64,000 nucleotides of DNA from CAWGGS01 sp046704745 (lineage in GTDB: Bacteria > Desulfobacterota > Desulfobulbia > Desulfobulbales > Desulfocapsaceae): NCBI GenBank assembly GCA_046704745.1, contig JBJKRL010000091.1:1-64000 (forward strand). The letters run 5' to 3'. The notes under the pieces were generated by a model. It saw only the letters and a list, made by a program, of their open reading frames with translations. It did not search any database and was not told the DNA's origin. The translations under genes were made by a program, and so were the position numbers. Numbering within the stretch: position 1 is the stretch's first letter; every line of letters begins with the position of its first letter. Of this stretch, positions 50,451 to 58,816 are shown piece after piece.

Positions 50451-50906
50451 TTACAGAATATGGGCCAAGCGTTCCGAGCATTTATGCAGGCGCAAATTGG
50501 CCGCATAGAGGAGTCTTTTTATTATTTTAAGCAGCAGAGAGGGATTTCCCTCCCCCAGACTGTTTAAACTTCGCCGTTTAAGACAATAAAGAAGCGAGTC
50601 TTCAATTGCAATGATAGTTGCTGTACGGAGGGAATCGTCCAAAGAACCACCCTCTCCAACCGATGCTCCCGGTTGTAAAAGAGCTACAACCTGGGTTCGA
50701 TCGTTAAATCCGGTTTCCTGCAAAACAGCCAATTTTCCTGTTTCGAGAAAATAGATACTCTCCGCCGCATCTCCATTATGAAAAAGTTCTTTTCCTTTCT
50801 CTAAAATGACGGGCGTCGCAATGGCTAGAACCTGAGTGCGCTCATCGCTGGTCAGAAAACGAAAGGCCTGTTGAGGGATACCGTCTCCGGATTCGATCAT
50901 TGTCAT
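50451..50906 (-). CDS. Small cyclic-nucleotide-binding domain protein
   Basis: A 151-residue single-domain protein of the CAP/cNMP-binding fold with no DNA-binding domain. It shows FLTSDERTQVL, VILEKGKELFHNGDAAESIYFLETGKLAVLQE and LQPGASVGEGGSLDDSLRTATIIA, the phosphate-binding cassette with GEGGSLDD-S-RTAT. Its ATG overlaps the mlaC stop by four bases, so it is made together with the Mla proteins. It may tune lipid transport or the downstream lipid genes in response to a nucleotide; nothing else supports this. Confidence 0.85.
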   Translation of the reverse strand: MTMIESGDGIPQQAFRFLTSDERTQVLAIATPVILEKGKELFHNGDAAESIYFLETGKLAVLQETGFNDRTQVVALLQPGASVGEGGSLDDSLRTATIIAIEDSLLYCLKRRSLNSLGEGNPSLLLKIIKRLLYAANLRLHKCSERLAHIL

Positions 50907-51529
50907 GTACTTTGGCTGGCATTTGCAAAATTCTTGTTTTTTTCTTCGATAAGCTTGACCAGACCGTCAAAGCTGTTCGTCCGCAAATAATTCCGGAATT
51001 GTTCCATATAATTTCGGACCAGGCTCACACCCGCGATGTTGATATCATATACCATCCATCCCTTGGGAGTGAGTTGCAGAATATAGTGGACCGGAAGTTT
51101 GGAGTCACCTTTTTCAACCAATGTGGTGACCTGGGCTCTGTCATCCTGAATCCTCTCCTCTACATATTCTATGGTCTGATAATGGTAATCTTCCAATTTT
51201 CCGATATACGCGTTCTCCAGGAGTTTCGTCATTAATTCGGTGAAATGCTCTTGTTGGGTCTGCGTGATATCACGCCACGTTCTGCCAAGGACCCGTTTGC
51301 ACATCTCCTGAAAGTCGAAACCCGATTTAATGGTGGACATGATTTCCCGCCGTCGCTCATCTTTATGGGCGGCACCTTGCAAATTCGGATTGTTGAGTAA
51401 TTTCGTTAACTCCGTAAGCACCGGTTTCATCGTCTCGACAGGCCCCTTGGCAGCTGAAACAGGTGCGGTAAACAAAAGGAGGGAAAGAAGTATGCCGGAG
51501 GACGCCATCATGTATTTTGTTATTTTCAT
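50903..51529 (-). CDS. mlaC: MlaC-like periplasmic phospholipid-binding protein
   Basis: A periplasmic protein of 208 residues if started at the ATG at 51529 (MKITKYMMASSG, which opens a signal peptide cut after VSA); the frame stays open to 51595 with untypical extra residues. The mature part has the Ttg2/MlaC family features: FDFQEMCKRVLGRTWRDITQTQQEHFTELMTKLLENAYIGKLEDY, and VTTLVEKGDSKLPVHYILQLTPKGWMVYDINIAGVSLVRNYMEQF near the C-terminus. It shuttles phospholipids between the MlaA complex in the outer membrane and MlaFED in the inner membrane. Confidence 0.92.
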   Translation of the reverse strand: MKITKYMMASSGILLSLLLFTAPVSAAKGPVETMKPVLTELTKLLNNPNLQGAAHKDERRREIMSTIKSGFDFQEMCKRVLGRTWRDITQTQQEHFTELMTKLLENAYIGKLEDYHYQTIEYVEERIQDDRAQVTTLVEKGDSKLPVHYILQLTPKGWMVYDINIAGVSLVRNYMEQFRNYLRTNSFDGLVKLIEEKNKNFANASQST

Positions 51530-51604
51530 CGTATTGTAAAATAGTTGGTTGGTAATATTACGTAGAGGATTAGAGTAAAAGGGTACGAAAAACACATACT
51601 GTTT

Positions 51605-52372
51605 TTATTCTTGCCCTGCTTTGTGCTTTTCTATCTTTTCTTGCCGATAATCATGAAATGCCTGCCGGGAGGCCACATAGGGATCAATGGAATATTTGAT
51701 CAGGTCCTCATAGACATTTGGGTTGAGGGACAGGGTATTAAGTCTTTCACCCATATAATAAGCCCCTCTCTCTGTCAGGTTCCAACCCATGAAATTTGCC
51801 GGATGAGTCATAAAATCCGTCCCAAGACCGATAGAGTCCCTGACATTAGATGGACCAAAAACCGGCAAACAGATATAAAAACCCTCGCCAACCCCCCAGA
51901 CCCCCAGGGTTTGACCGAAGTCCGCCGGCCTGGATGTAATTTTAAAGTCCTTCGTCGCCGGATCTCCGAAACCGAACACACCTAAGGTTGTGTTGATTGC
52001 AAACCTCGAAAGAACAACCCATGCATCTTTAAAACGCCCCTGCAAGACATTATTGAGAAAGCTTATCGGCGAGGAAATATTATCAAAAAAATTTTCAAAA
52101 CAGAGCCTGATATCTGGAGAAACTACGGCCGAGTATCCTTTGTTTACCGGTTTTAAAACCCAGAAATAAAGCTTGTCGTTGAATTGAAAAAAAGCCCGGT
52201 TCATCGGCTCCAGAGGATCATAGACCGTGCTCTTGGGGGCTTGTTCGTCACTTAAATAGTCATCGTTGAGCAGGTTAACAGAAACCCCTGAAACATTTTT
52301 CTGCACGGCCCAGGCTACGTCTTTACCCAAGGGAATCGTGACCAACAGAACAAGAAACAGTATTCTCTTCAT
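51605..52372 (-). CDS. mlaA: MlaA (VacJ) outer-membrane lipid asymmetry protein
   Basis: A 255-residue VacJ-family protein. It shows YDPLEPMNRAFFQFNDKLYFWVLKPVNKGY near residue 50, CFENFFDNISSPISFLNNVLQGRFKDA and FGDPATKDFKITSRPADFGQTLGVWGVGEGFYICLPVFGPSNVRD. MlaA extracts mislocalised phospholipids from the outer leaflet. The signal peptide (MKRILFLVLLVTIPLG, cut near VAWA) has no lipobox cysteine, unlike the classical VacJ lipoprotein, so this one is probably not lipidated. It lies between mlaD and mlaC. Confidence 0.93.
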   Translation of the reverse strand: MKRILFLVLLVTIPLGKDVAWAVQKNVSGVSVNLLNDDYLSDEQAPKSTVYDPLEPMNRAFFQFNDKLYFWVLKPVNKGYSAVVSPDIRLCFENFFDNISSPISFLNNVLQGRFKDAWVVLSRFAINTTLGVFGFGDPATKDFKITSRPADFGQTLGVWGVGEGFYICLPVFGPSNVRDSIGLGTDFMTHPANFMGWNLTERGAYYMGERLNTLSLNPNVYEDLIKYSIDPYVASRQAFHDYRQEKIEKHKAGQE

Positions 52373-52419
52373 AAGGATGAAACCTTCATAGAGAAGACAA
52401 TAAATATCTCGGCAAAACC

Positions 52420-52869
52420 CTATTTGGCACTGCCGAAGGCGAATTTACTGATAATTGATTCAATATCCACGGCGGATTCGGTATCGCGAATTGTCCCACC
52501 ATCGGCAAATACTTTCTCATCCCCCCCCAAGTTCAATTGAATAAACTTATCGCCGATGATTCCCTGGGTTTTTACCGATGCTATGGAGTCCAGGGGCACC
52601 TTTACGCTTTTATCGATCCTGAGAGCCAGATATGCATAGCCCTTGTCTCCCAACCAAATCCTGTCGACATCACCTACCACAACGCCGGCTACTTGCACGG
52701 ATGCGCCTTTCTTGACTCCGGAAACATTATTGAATTGCGCATTGATTACATATGTGGAACCCTGCCGTAAAAAAGACACTTCTCCCAGATTTAAGGCCAG
52801 ATAAATAAGGGCGGCAAAGCCTGCAATCATAAACAGACCGACAATCAATTCGATGGTATTTTTTTTCAT
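52420..52869 (-). CDS. mlaD: MlaD (MCE-domain) substrate-binding subunit
   Basis: A 149-residue MCE-domain protein with one N-terminal membrane anchor (residues about 7-28). The MCE core runs VINAQFNNVSGVKKGASVQVAGVVVGDVDRIWLG through VKTQGIIGDKFIQLNLGG, ending IESIISKFAFG. It forms the hexameric ring of the MlaFEDB complex. The start overlaps mlaF by four bases. Confidence 0.95.
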   Translation of the reverse strand: MKKNTIELIVGLFMIAGFAALIYLALNLGEVSFLRQGSTYVINAQFNNVSGVKKGASVQVAGVVVGDVDRIWLGDKGYAYLALRIDKSVKVPLDSIASVKTQGIIGDKFIQLNLGGDEKVFADGGTIRDTESAVDIESIISKFAFGSAK

Positions 52870-53651
52870 TTTTCGATCAGATGACTCTGATAAATCTGCC
52901 CCATTGTAGTTTTTACGAATTCACGGATATGCTCTTTTGGCGACCATTGAATTTCCTCAGGGCTTTCAAACACATCCACTTTTCCGGAGTTGAGAATGAT
53001 AACCTGGTCCGCCAGATTCAACACTCTGGGTATATCATGACTGACTATAACCGCCGTATAGCCGATGGTTGCCTGTGTCCGGGCAAAAAGTTGGTAGATC
53101 TCCTGGGTCATGACCGGATCCAGGCCGGTGGTTGGTTCATCAAAAAGCATTATCTCCGGGTCCAACTGCAGAGCCCTTGCCAATCCCACCCTTTTCTGCA
53201 TTCCTCCACTCAACTGGGCTGGAAATTTTTCCTCATGACCTGTAAGTTCTAATTGTCCGAGAGTCTCCTCTACCTGCCTGCGGATGTCTTCCTCGGTTTT
53301 TTTCGTTCTCTCGCGAAGCGGTAAAGCAACATTGTCATAAACTGTCATTGAATCAAAAAGCGCAGCGCCTTGAAAAAGGACACCGAATTTCGTCCGCATT
53401 TCCTCCAATTGCTTCCCATTTCTCTGGGAAATTGCCTTACCGCGTATAAAAATATCCCCCTCATCAGCCTGCATTAAGCCGAGAATCAATTTCAACGTTA
53501 CACTCTTTCCTTGTCCGCTTCCTCCCGCCACTACCGTAGTCTTTCCCGCCGGTATGGAAAAACTGACATTGTCGAGAACCGTCTGTTTCCGGCCGTCCAT
53601 AGAGGTAAACGACTTGGATACATCTCTGAATTCTATGGTTTTGTCCGTCAT
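52866..53651 (-). CDS. mlaF: MlaF ABC-transporter ATPase
   Basis: A 261-residue ATP-binding subunit. Walker A is GGSGQGKSVTLKL near residue 43, the signature LSGGMQKRVGLARAL near 145, Walker B ILMFDEPTTGLDP near 163 and the switch His in VIVSHDI near 200. It powers phospholipid movement. It overlaps mlaE by four bases and mlaD by four bases. No STAS-domain MlaB gene is present in the operon. Confidence 0.96.
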   Translation of the reverse strand: MTDKTIEFRDVSKSFTSMDGRKQTVLDNVSFSIPAGKTTVVAGGSGQGKSVTLKLILGLMQADEGDIFIRGKAISQRNGKQLEEMRTKFGVLFQGAALFDSMTVYDNVALPLRERTKKTEEDIRRQVEETLGQLELTGHEEKFPAQLSGGMQKRVGLARALQLDPEIMLFDEPTTGLDPVMTQEIYQLFARTQATIGYTAVIVSHDIPRVLNLADQVIILNSGKVDVFESPEEIQWSPKEHIREFVKTTMGQIYQSHLIEK

Positions 53652-54457
53652 AATAATACAGCAGTGATGAGATAATCAAATATCAAAACCGAGATCGAAG
53701 AAAGCACCACAGCCTGGGTCGTCACCCTGCTGACACTCTCTGCACCGAATCCAGCGCCTCGGATCTCCCGGACAAAAAACCCCCTCCCGGTACAGATCCA
53801 TGCAACCAACAACGCAAAGATAATGGATTTGATAATTCCCAGACGGATATCATGGTTGGTCACACTCGACTGCATCCCTTGAATGAAGCTTCCGGGACTC
53901 ACGCCTTTCATGGTGACACCGACCATATATCCACCGGCTATGCCGACAATATCGAAGATGGAAGTCAAAAGCGGCATTGCAATCACTGTTGCCAGAATTT
54001 TAGGAGAAATGAGGTAACGGAAAGGATCAATAGCCATGCAGTCTAGGGCGTCAATCTGTTCCGAGATCCGCATGATCCCGAGTTCGGCACACATGGCCGA
54101 ACCTGCCCTTCCTGCCACCATCAAGGCCGTCAAAACAGGCCCGAGTTCCATGATAAGAGTCAGTGAAACCGCTGAACCGAGCATCCCCTCGGCGCCGAAT
54201 TTATGCAACGAGTAATATCCTTGCAGCCCAAGAACCATACCGGTGGACAGGGCAGTGAAAAAGATAACGGCGGTTGATTGCGCTCCGATGAAATGTACCT
54301 GACGAATAAGCTCGGCAAAACGGAAGGGGCGCCTGAAAACCCCACGCAGAGATTTCAAAAAATACACACCCATCCGGCCGAGGTCTCTCACAATATAGAG
54401 GCCTGTATTGCCGAGCTTGGATATCGGATTCTGTTGTATAGTATTTTTAACGCTCAA
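53648..54457 (-). CDS. mlaE: MlaE permease subunit
   Basis: A 269-residue integral membrane protein of the MlaE family. It shows VHFIGAQSTAVIFFTALSTGMVLGLQGYYSLHKFGAEGMLGSAVSLTLIMELGPVLTALMVAGRAGSAMCAELG, the coupling EQIDALDCMAIDPFRYLISPK near residue 135 and FALLVAWICTGRGFF near 210, with five or so membrane segments. First gene of the mla operon, with a promoter candidate at 54561-54589. Confidence 0.96.
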   Translation of the reverse strand: MSVKNTIQQNPISKLGNTGLYIVRDLGRMGVYFLKSLRGVFRRPFRFAELIRQVHFIGAQSTAVIFFTALSTGMVLGLQGYYSLHKFGAEGMLGSAVSLTLIMELGPVLTALMVAGRAGSAMCAELGIMRISEQIDALDCMAIDPFRYLISPKILATVIAMPLLTSIFDIVGIAGGYMVGVTMKGVSPGSFIQGMQSSVTNHDIRLGIIKSIIFALLVAWICTGRGFFVREIRGAGFGAESVSRVTTQAVVLSSISVLIFDYLITAVLL

Positions 54458-54769
54458 AAGGGCCTCTTATTTTTTGCCTTCCAAAAATTTTTGCTCGGCC
54501 TGTTTTCGGATCAGCAGAGGAGTCTTCCCATATCCCTGACATCTGTAAGGCAACAGGCCTAAAATAAAAACTGAAATCGGCTCTGTCAATATATGCCGAG
54601 TAGGTAAAAATTTTACTTATCGGTGGTCAAAATGTCTAACTTGTTGATTTATCGTATTGTCCTTGTTGTTCTTCGGATTATTACGAATTTATTATATTTG
54701 GAAAAAGAATTTTAGAATAACAAAAGTAAACACATGATGGACGACACCTCCAAACAGGAACAACATTTT
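54458..54769. other. Region between yejE and mlaE
   Basis: 312 bp with no gene. It holds a good sigma-70-like promoter for the mla operon (54561-54589). The rest, near the yejE stop, is AT-rich; I see no clear yejE terminator. Confidence 0.55.
54561..54589 (-). promoter_or_regulatory. Candidate sigma-70 promoter of the mla/fatty-acid operon
   Basis: Read on the minus strand: TTGACA (54589-54584), 17-bp spacer, TATTTT (54566-54561). It lies about 100 bp ahead of the mlaE start. The perfect -35 box and ideal spacing make it the best promoter candidate in the window. Confidence 0.6.
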
Positions 54770-55807
54770 CTATCTGGTTCTTGGGTCAAAGGTTTCACGC
54801 AAGGCCTCACCAATGAAAATGAGCAGGATCAGAGTACCTACCAATACGATAAATGTTGACAACGAGAGCCACCAGGCATCGATATTCGCCTTTCCCTGAG
54901 CCAGTAATTCACCCAGGCTGGGCGTTGACGGGGGGACACCGAGCCCCAGGAAATCCAGGCTCGTCAGGGCTAAGATCGCAGTGGACATACGAAAAGGCAG
55001 GTAGGTGATAACCGGTGCCATGCCGTTGGGCAAGAGATGACGGTACATAATGGTGATGTTGCCGACACCCAACGCCCTGGCAGCTTTGACGTATTCCATA
55101 TTCCTCCCCTTGAGAAATTCCGCCCTGACATAATCGGAAAGAGCCATCCAACTGAATACGGCCAAAAGGACAAGGAGGAGCAAAACGCTTGGTTTGAAGA
55201 TCGAGGCAAAGATGATCAGCAGGTACAATTCCGGCATCGACCCCCAGATCTCAATCAATCTCTGGGAAAAAAGGTCCACCTTCCCCCCGAAATATCCCTG
55301 GACCGCCCCCGCAATTATTCCCAGGAGCGTTCCGATAAAAGTCAGCGCAAAACCGAACAGAACGCTTAACCTGAAACCGTATAACAAACGAGCCAGGACA
55401 TCGCGCCCCCGATCGTCTGTCCCAAGTAGATTATCCCAAGTGGGCGGCGAAGGAAGAGGCCCATTGATATTCAGGTTGATTGAATTGTACCCGTGCCTGT
55501 TAATGGGGAAATAGGCGTGGTTCCCGGGATGTTTCATCTGGTCCAAAAAAAACGGGTCCTGATAATCCGTCTCCGTCTGAAACACACCGCCGAAGGTCGT
55601 CTCCGGGTAACTCTTGATAAAGGGAAAGTAATAATGACCGTTATAGACAACCAGAAAAGGCACGTCGTTACTTATGACTTCCGAGAAGAGACTGATACAA
55701 AAAAAGAGTCCGAATATCAAAAGGCTGTAATAGCCACGCTTGTTCTGTTTAAATCTGTTCCAGCGTCTTTTTCCGGGACTGATATGGACTTTGTTTGTAT
55801 TTTTCAT
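54770..55807 (-). CDS. yejE: YejE-type ABC transporter permease
   Basis: A 345-residue inner-membrane permease of the oligopeptide/microcin-C type. It has the N-terminal OppC-like segment, then NLLGTDDRGRDVLARLLYGFRLSVLFGFALT near residue 128. The EAA loop is SDYVRAEFLKGRNMEYVKAARALGVGNITIMYRHLLPN near 230, followed by the C-terminal GLGVPPSTPSLGELL. The start is uncertain (TTG at 55819, GTG at 55816 or ATG at 55807). yejF, the ATPase that normally follows, is missing; the next gene is mlaE. Confidence 0.9.
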   Translation of the reverse strand: MKNTNKVHISPGKRRWNRFKQNKRGYYSLLIFGLFFCISLFSEVISNDVPFLVVYNGHYYFPFIKSYPETTFGGVFQTETDYQDPFFLDQMKHPGNHAYFPINRHGYNSINLNINGPLPSPPTWDNLLGTDDRGRDVLARLLYGFRLSVLFGFALTFIGTLLGIIAGAVQGYFGGKVDLFSQRLIEIWGSMPELYLLIIFASIFKPSVLLLLVLLAVFSWMALSDYVRAEFLKGRNMEYVKAARALGVGNITIMYRHLLPNGMAPVITYLPFRMSTAILALTSLDFLGLGVPPSTPSLGELLAQGKANIDAWWLSLSTFIVLVGTLILLIFIGEALRETFDPRTR

Positions 55808-55863
55808 ACCTGTCACCAAATCCTAACACCCGGAAGACAAAAATCCAAAAGATCAATCATTGC

Positions 55864-56916
55864 TCATTCAACCCTATCGAAACTGATCCGCGGATCCACC
55901 ACCACATAACTGAGATCAGAAAGAAGACGGGAGATGAGTCCGATCAAGGTGAAGAAGTAAAGAGTCCCCAAGACAACGGGATAATCACGGTTCATGACCG
56001 ACTCATAGGCGAGCATCCCCATGCCGTTTAAGGAAAATATCGTTTCGATAAGCAGGCTGCCGGTGAAAAAAGAGGCGATGAAGTAGCCGGGAAAGCCCGT
56101 AATTATCGGAATAATGGCATTTCTGAAGACGTGTTTATAAAGTACTTGTCTATCTGATAGGCCTTTGGCCCGTGCTGTTAAGACATACTGTTTATTAATC
56201 TCTTCTAAAAACGAGTTCTTGGTCAGCAGGGTCATAAAGGCGAGGCTCGACACCGCACTTGCCGTTATGGGCAGGACCATATGCCAGAGATAATCCAGAA
56301 TTTTCATGCCGATACTAAGACTTGACCAATTATCGGAGACCAGACCGCGAAGGGGGAAGATATTCCAGAAACTGCCGCCGCCGAACAAAACGATGAGGAT
56401 AATGCCGAGTACAAAACCCGGTATAGCATATCCAACGAGGATAACGGTGCTGGAGAAAATATCGAACCGTGAGCCGTCTGAAACCGCCTTTTTGATTCCC
56501 AGCGGAATACAGACCCCATAGACGATAAGAAAAGTCCATAAACCAAGCGACATGGAGACCGGCAGTCTCGAAATGACGAGACTTACGACACTTTGGTGGT
56601 AGTAATAGGAATCCCCGAAGTCAAAACACAGGTAGTTTTTCATCATGATAAAAAATCGTTGCAACGGGGGACGATCAAAGCCGTAGAGTTTTTTCAGCTC
56701 CTGCAGGCGTTGGTCGTCAAGTCCTGAACTCCCACGATAAATTGAGGAAACGTTGACGCCGACCTCACCGCCGCTGCGGCCATGTCCTTCGATTTGGGCA
56801 ATCAGTTTATCGATGGGTCCGCCGGGCACAAACTGGGTGATGATAAAGGTTATCAACATTACCCCGAACAGGGTGGGAATCATCAACACTATGCGTTTGG
56901 CAATATAGAGAATCAT
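55864..56916 (-). CDS. yejB: YejB-type ABC transporter permease
   Basis: A 350-residue inner-membrane permease partnering YejE. It begins MILYIAKRIVLMIPTLFGVMLITFIITQFVPGGP, typical of DppB/OppB-like subunits, and ends with the EAA loop TKNSFLEEINKQYVLTARAKGLSDRQVLYKHVFRNAIIP and MVMNRDYPVVLG-like VMNRDYPVVLGTLYFF. YejABEF imports peptides and microcin C. yejA (binding protein), which should precede it, is absent; a family A repeat end (56925-56945) lies five or so bases before the ATG, and no good ribosome binding site is seen. The gene may have lost its upstream partner in a rearrangement. Confidence 0.9.
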   Translation of the reverse strand: MILYIAKRIVLMIPTLFGVMLITFIITQFVPGGPIDKLIAQIEGHGRSGGEVGVNVSSIYRGSSGLDDQRLQELKKLYGFDRPPLQRFFIMMKNYLCFDFGDSYYYHQSVVSLVISRLPVSMSLGLWTFLIVYGVCIPLGIKKAVSDGSRFDIFSSTVILVGYAIPGFVLGIILIVLFGGGSFWNIFPLRGLVSDNWSSLSIGMKILDYLWHMVLPITASAVSSLAFMTLLTKNSFLEEINKQYVLTARAKGLSDRQVLYKHVFRNAIIPIITGFPGYFIASFFTGSLLIETIFSLNGMGMLAYESVMNRDYPVVLGTLYFFTLIGLISRLLSDLSYVVVDPRISFDRVE

Positions 56917-56924
56917 AAGAACCC

Positions 56925-56945
56925 GTGAGAAATCCGGACTGATTT
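56925..56945 (-). repeat. Family A repeat end abutting yejB
   Basis: On the minus strand it reads AATCAGTCCGGATTTCTCAC, matching the left end of family A elements. It sits immediately upstream of the yejB ATG at 56916. Confidence 0.5.
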
Positions 56946-57011
56946 GCCTTAATTCTGCTTTCTTTTGTTTGTGGCCTGGATGAAAAATTTACTGCCGACG
57001 GTTCAGCATTG

Positions 57012-57045
57012 AAGCCGCTGGGATATCATGACATCCCTGCGGCTT
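57012..57045. other. Strong hairpin upstream of rnd
   Basis: AAGCCGCTGGGAT (57012-57024) and ATCCCTGCGGCTT (57033-57045) pair over 13 positions with one mismatch and an 8-nt loop. No T-run follows; the role is unknown. Confidence 0.5.
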
Positions 57046-57266
57046 TGCGAGACTTTTACAAGACCATGGAACTGCGTTGTCTCAAAAAGGTCTTTCCCTT
57101 TCAAGGGGACCCCTTTCTTATGTCGTTGCCAAGGAAAATTGTCAACCCCATAATGGGGAAGAGGTGCAAAAGAAAAATTTTCAAAACCAGAAAATAATAG
57201 TACTTGTTTTTTTCCTCACTTTATGTCTTTTTGCGTTGCATACGGGTTAAATCCGGATAGATATTT

Positions 57267-57370
57267 GCCCGGATTTCTCATGAACATTCCGCTCAATAAC
57301 AGGTAAGCTATGATTTTTTTTAGGAATGAGTTCAGAATACTGCAAACAGGTGTTCCACACAATGTTCACC
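57267..57370 (+). repeat. Family A small inverted-repeat element, complete copy 3
   Basis: A 104-bp element beginning GCCCGGATTTCTCATGAACA and ending AATGTTCACC. The inverted repeat is TGAACATT (57281-57288) with AATGTTCA (57361-57368), shorter than in copies 1 and 2. The interior differs from the other copies. Confidence 0.6.
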
Positions 57371-57372
57371 AA

Positions 57373-57475
57373 AGGCGCCCTGTAAGAAGTGTCCTTGGGG
57401 TGCATCTAAGTACTATTCAGAGGATAAAATATTCCGCACAAGTAGAGAGTGGACAAAAAGGCAATTTTTCAAATC
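57373..57475 (+). repeat. Family B repeat, degenerate copy 3
   Basis: Shares with copy 1 the blocks AGGCGCCC, TTGGGGTGCAT, AGGATAAAATATTCCGCACA (one or two changes) and AAAGGCAATTTTT, in the same order, but the inverted octamers TCGGAGTC and GACTCCGA are lost. It starts directly at the end of family A copy 3. Confidence 0.45.
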
Positions 57476-57503
57476 TGCCTAAAAGGATACGGACTGATTC
57501 GAA

Positions 57504-58613
57504 ATGATGATCGCAACCCAAAATGAGCTTCAGGATCTCATCGAACGAGCTGAAAGATGTGATGCTATTGCCCTTGATACCGAATTTATCTGGGAGCGCA
57601 CTTATTATCCTCGCTTCGGCCTTATCCAACTCGCCCTTTCAGATGAAGACTGTTACCTCATTGACCCTCTAGCCATTAAGGACCTTTCAGAACTCGGCAG
57701 ACTTTTAGCGGATCCCAATATCGTTAAAATTTTTCATGACGCCCCCCAGGATCTTGCCATACTCAATCGTGCCTGCGGTTCCCCTCCCCGAAATATCTTC
57801 GATACCCGTCTGGCAGCAGGTTTTACAGGGTTATCGGCAACCTTGTCTCTATCCAAACTCGTCAAAATCCTGCTCGACATAGACCTTAGGAAAACAGAAA
57901 CGCGCACGAACTGGCTTAAACGTCCCCTGGATAAGGAACAGTTAGAATACGCCCAGGATGATGTCCGTTACCTCCGGGCGCTCAGGATCCTGCTGCTCAG
58001 CAGTATTATCGGTCCCGAGATTAAATCATGGCTGCAGGAAGAACTGGAACTGTTGGACAACCCGGCAACCTATACGGGGTACAGAGATGAGGACCGCTAT
58101 CTGAAAATTAAGGAAGCAGGGAACCTTGACCCTAATGCCCTTTCCATACTGCGCGAACTCACGATGTGGAGAGAAAAGGAAGCACGATCCACAAACCGTC
58201 CGCGCGGGCATATCGTTCCGGATACCGTCCTCGTAGACATTGCAAAAAAGCACCTGGATAACCTGGACGTCATCAAGGTGGAAACAAAAATCTCATCCCG
58301 AGCCGTGAAGCGATACGGCAAGCAGATTATTGCCGCCGTTAAAGGCGGAATGGCTTCTGAAAAGCCCGTTGAAACCCCGCTCACCAAGACCATCAAACTG
58401 ACCAAAAAGGACAAGAACACTTTAGACAGACTGAACCAGCTGGTTCGGGCTAAAAGTGAAGTCCAAGGCATTGACCCGACAATAATCGGAAACGGCCAGG
58501 AGTTGAAACTTTTGGTTAAAATCTTGAATAAATCCTGCGAATCAAAAATGCTTCGACAGATGGAGGGATGGCGAAAGACGTTTCTTAAGGATTTTTTCAG
58601 ACAGACGGCCTAG
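57504..58613 (+). CDS. rnd: Ribonuclease D
   Basis: A 369-residue 3'-5' exoribonuclease for tRNA and stable RNA maturation. The DEDDy exonuclease domain shows ALDTEFIWERTYYPRFGLIQLA near residue 22 (Asp, Glu), KIFHDAPQDLAIL near 75 (Asp) and EYAQDDVRYLRAL near 150 (Tyr, Asp). An HRDC helical domain follows at about 205-285 (LSILRELTMWREKEARSTNRPRGHIVPD), and a second helical C-terminal part completes the usual RNase D length. It stands alone on the plus strand. Confidence 0.95.
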   Translation: MMIATQNELQDLIERAERCDAIALDTEFIWERTYYPRFGLIQLALSDEDCYLIDPLAIKDLSELGRLLADPNIVKIFHDAPQDLAILNRACGSPPRNIFDTRLAAGFTGLSATLSLSKLVKILLDIDLRKTETRTNWLKRPLDKEQLEYAQDDVRYLRALRILLLSSIIGPEIKSWLQEELELLDNPATYTGYRDEDRYLKIKEAGNLDPNALSILRELTMWREKEARSTNRPRGHIVPDTVLVDIAKKHLDNLDVIKVETKISSRAVKRYGKQIIAAVKGGMASEKPVETPLTKTIKLTKKDKNTLDRLNQLVRAKSEVQGIDPTIIGNGQELKLLVKILNKSCESKMLRQMEGWRKTFLKDFFRQTA

Positions 58614-58816
58614 ACGATATTTTCAAAGATGCCATGATCCCTCACTTTATCGCCATTTCCCAACCATCACCCCCGATGCGAATTTCCAAGGGCAGGAGTC
58701 TTGCAATTCGATTATGGAATTGTGGACTACAGAGTCGTTACAACTCATAACTTTTTTCTATCCGTGCAAAAAAACAACCCGACCGCAAACAGGGATTAGC
58801 CGGATTGCAGGTAATT

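Larger units (their letters stand above)
56917..57503. other. Repeat-rich region between yejB and rnd
   Basis: 587 bp between divergent genes without a credible gene (an open frame at 57009-57197 matches nothing). It holds a family A end (56925-56945), a 13-bp hairpin (57012-57045), a complete family A element (57267-57370) and directly after it a degenerate family B copy (57373-57475). The rnd promoter must lie within or beside the repeats. Confidence 0.6.

Noticed and set aside
57009..57197. 62-codon open frame between yejB and rnd
   Set aside because: Its first half is simply the strong hairpin at 57012-57045; no start context and no family.
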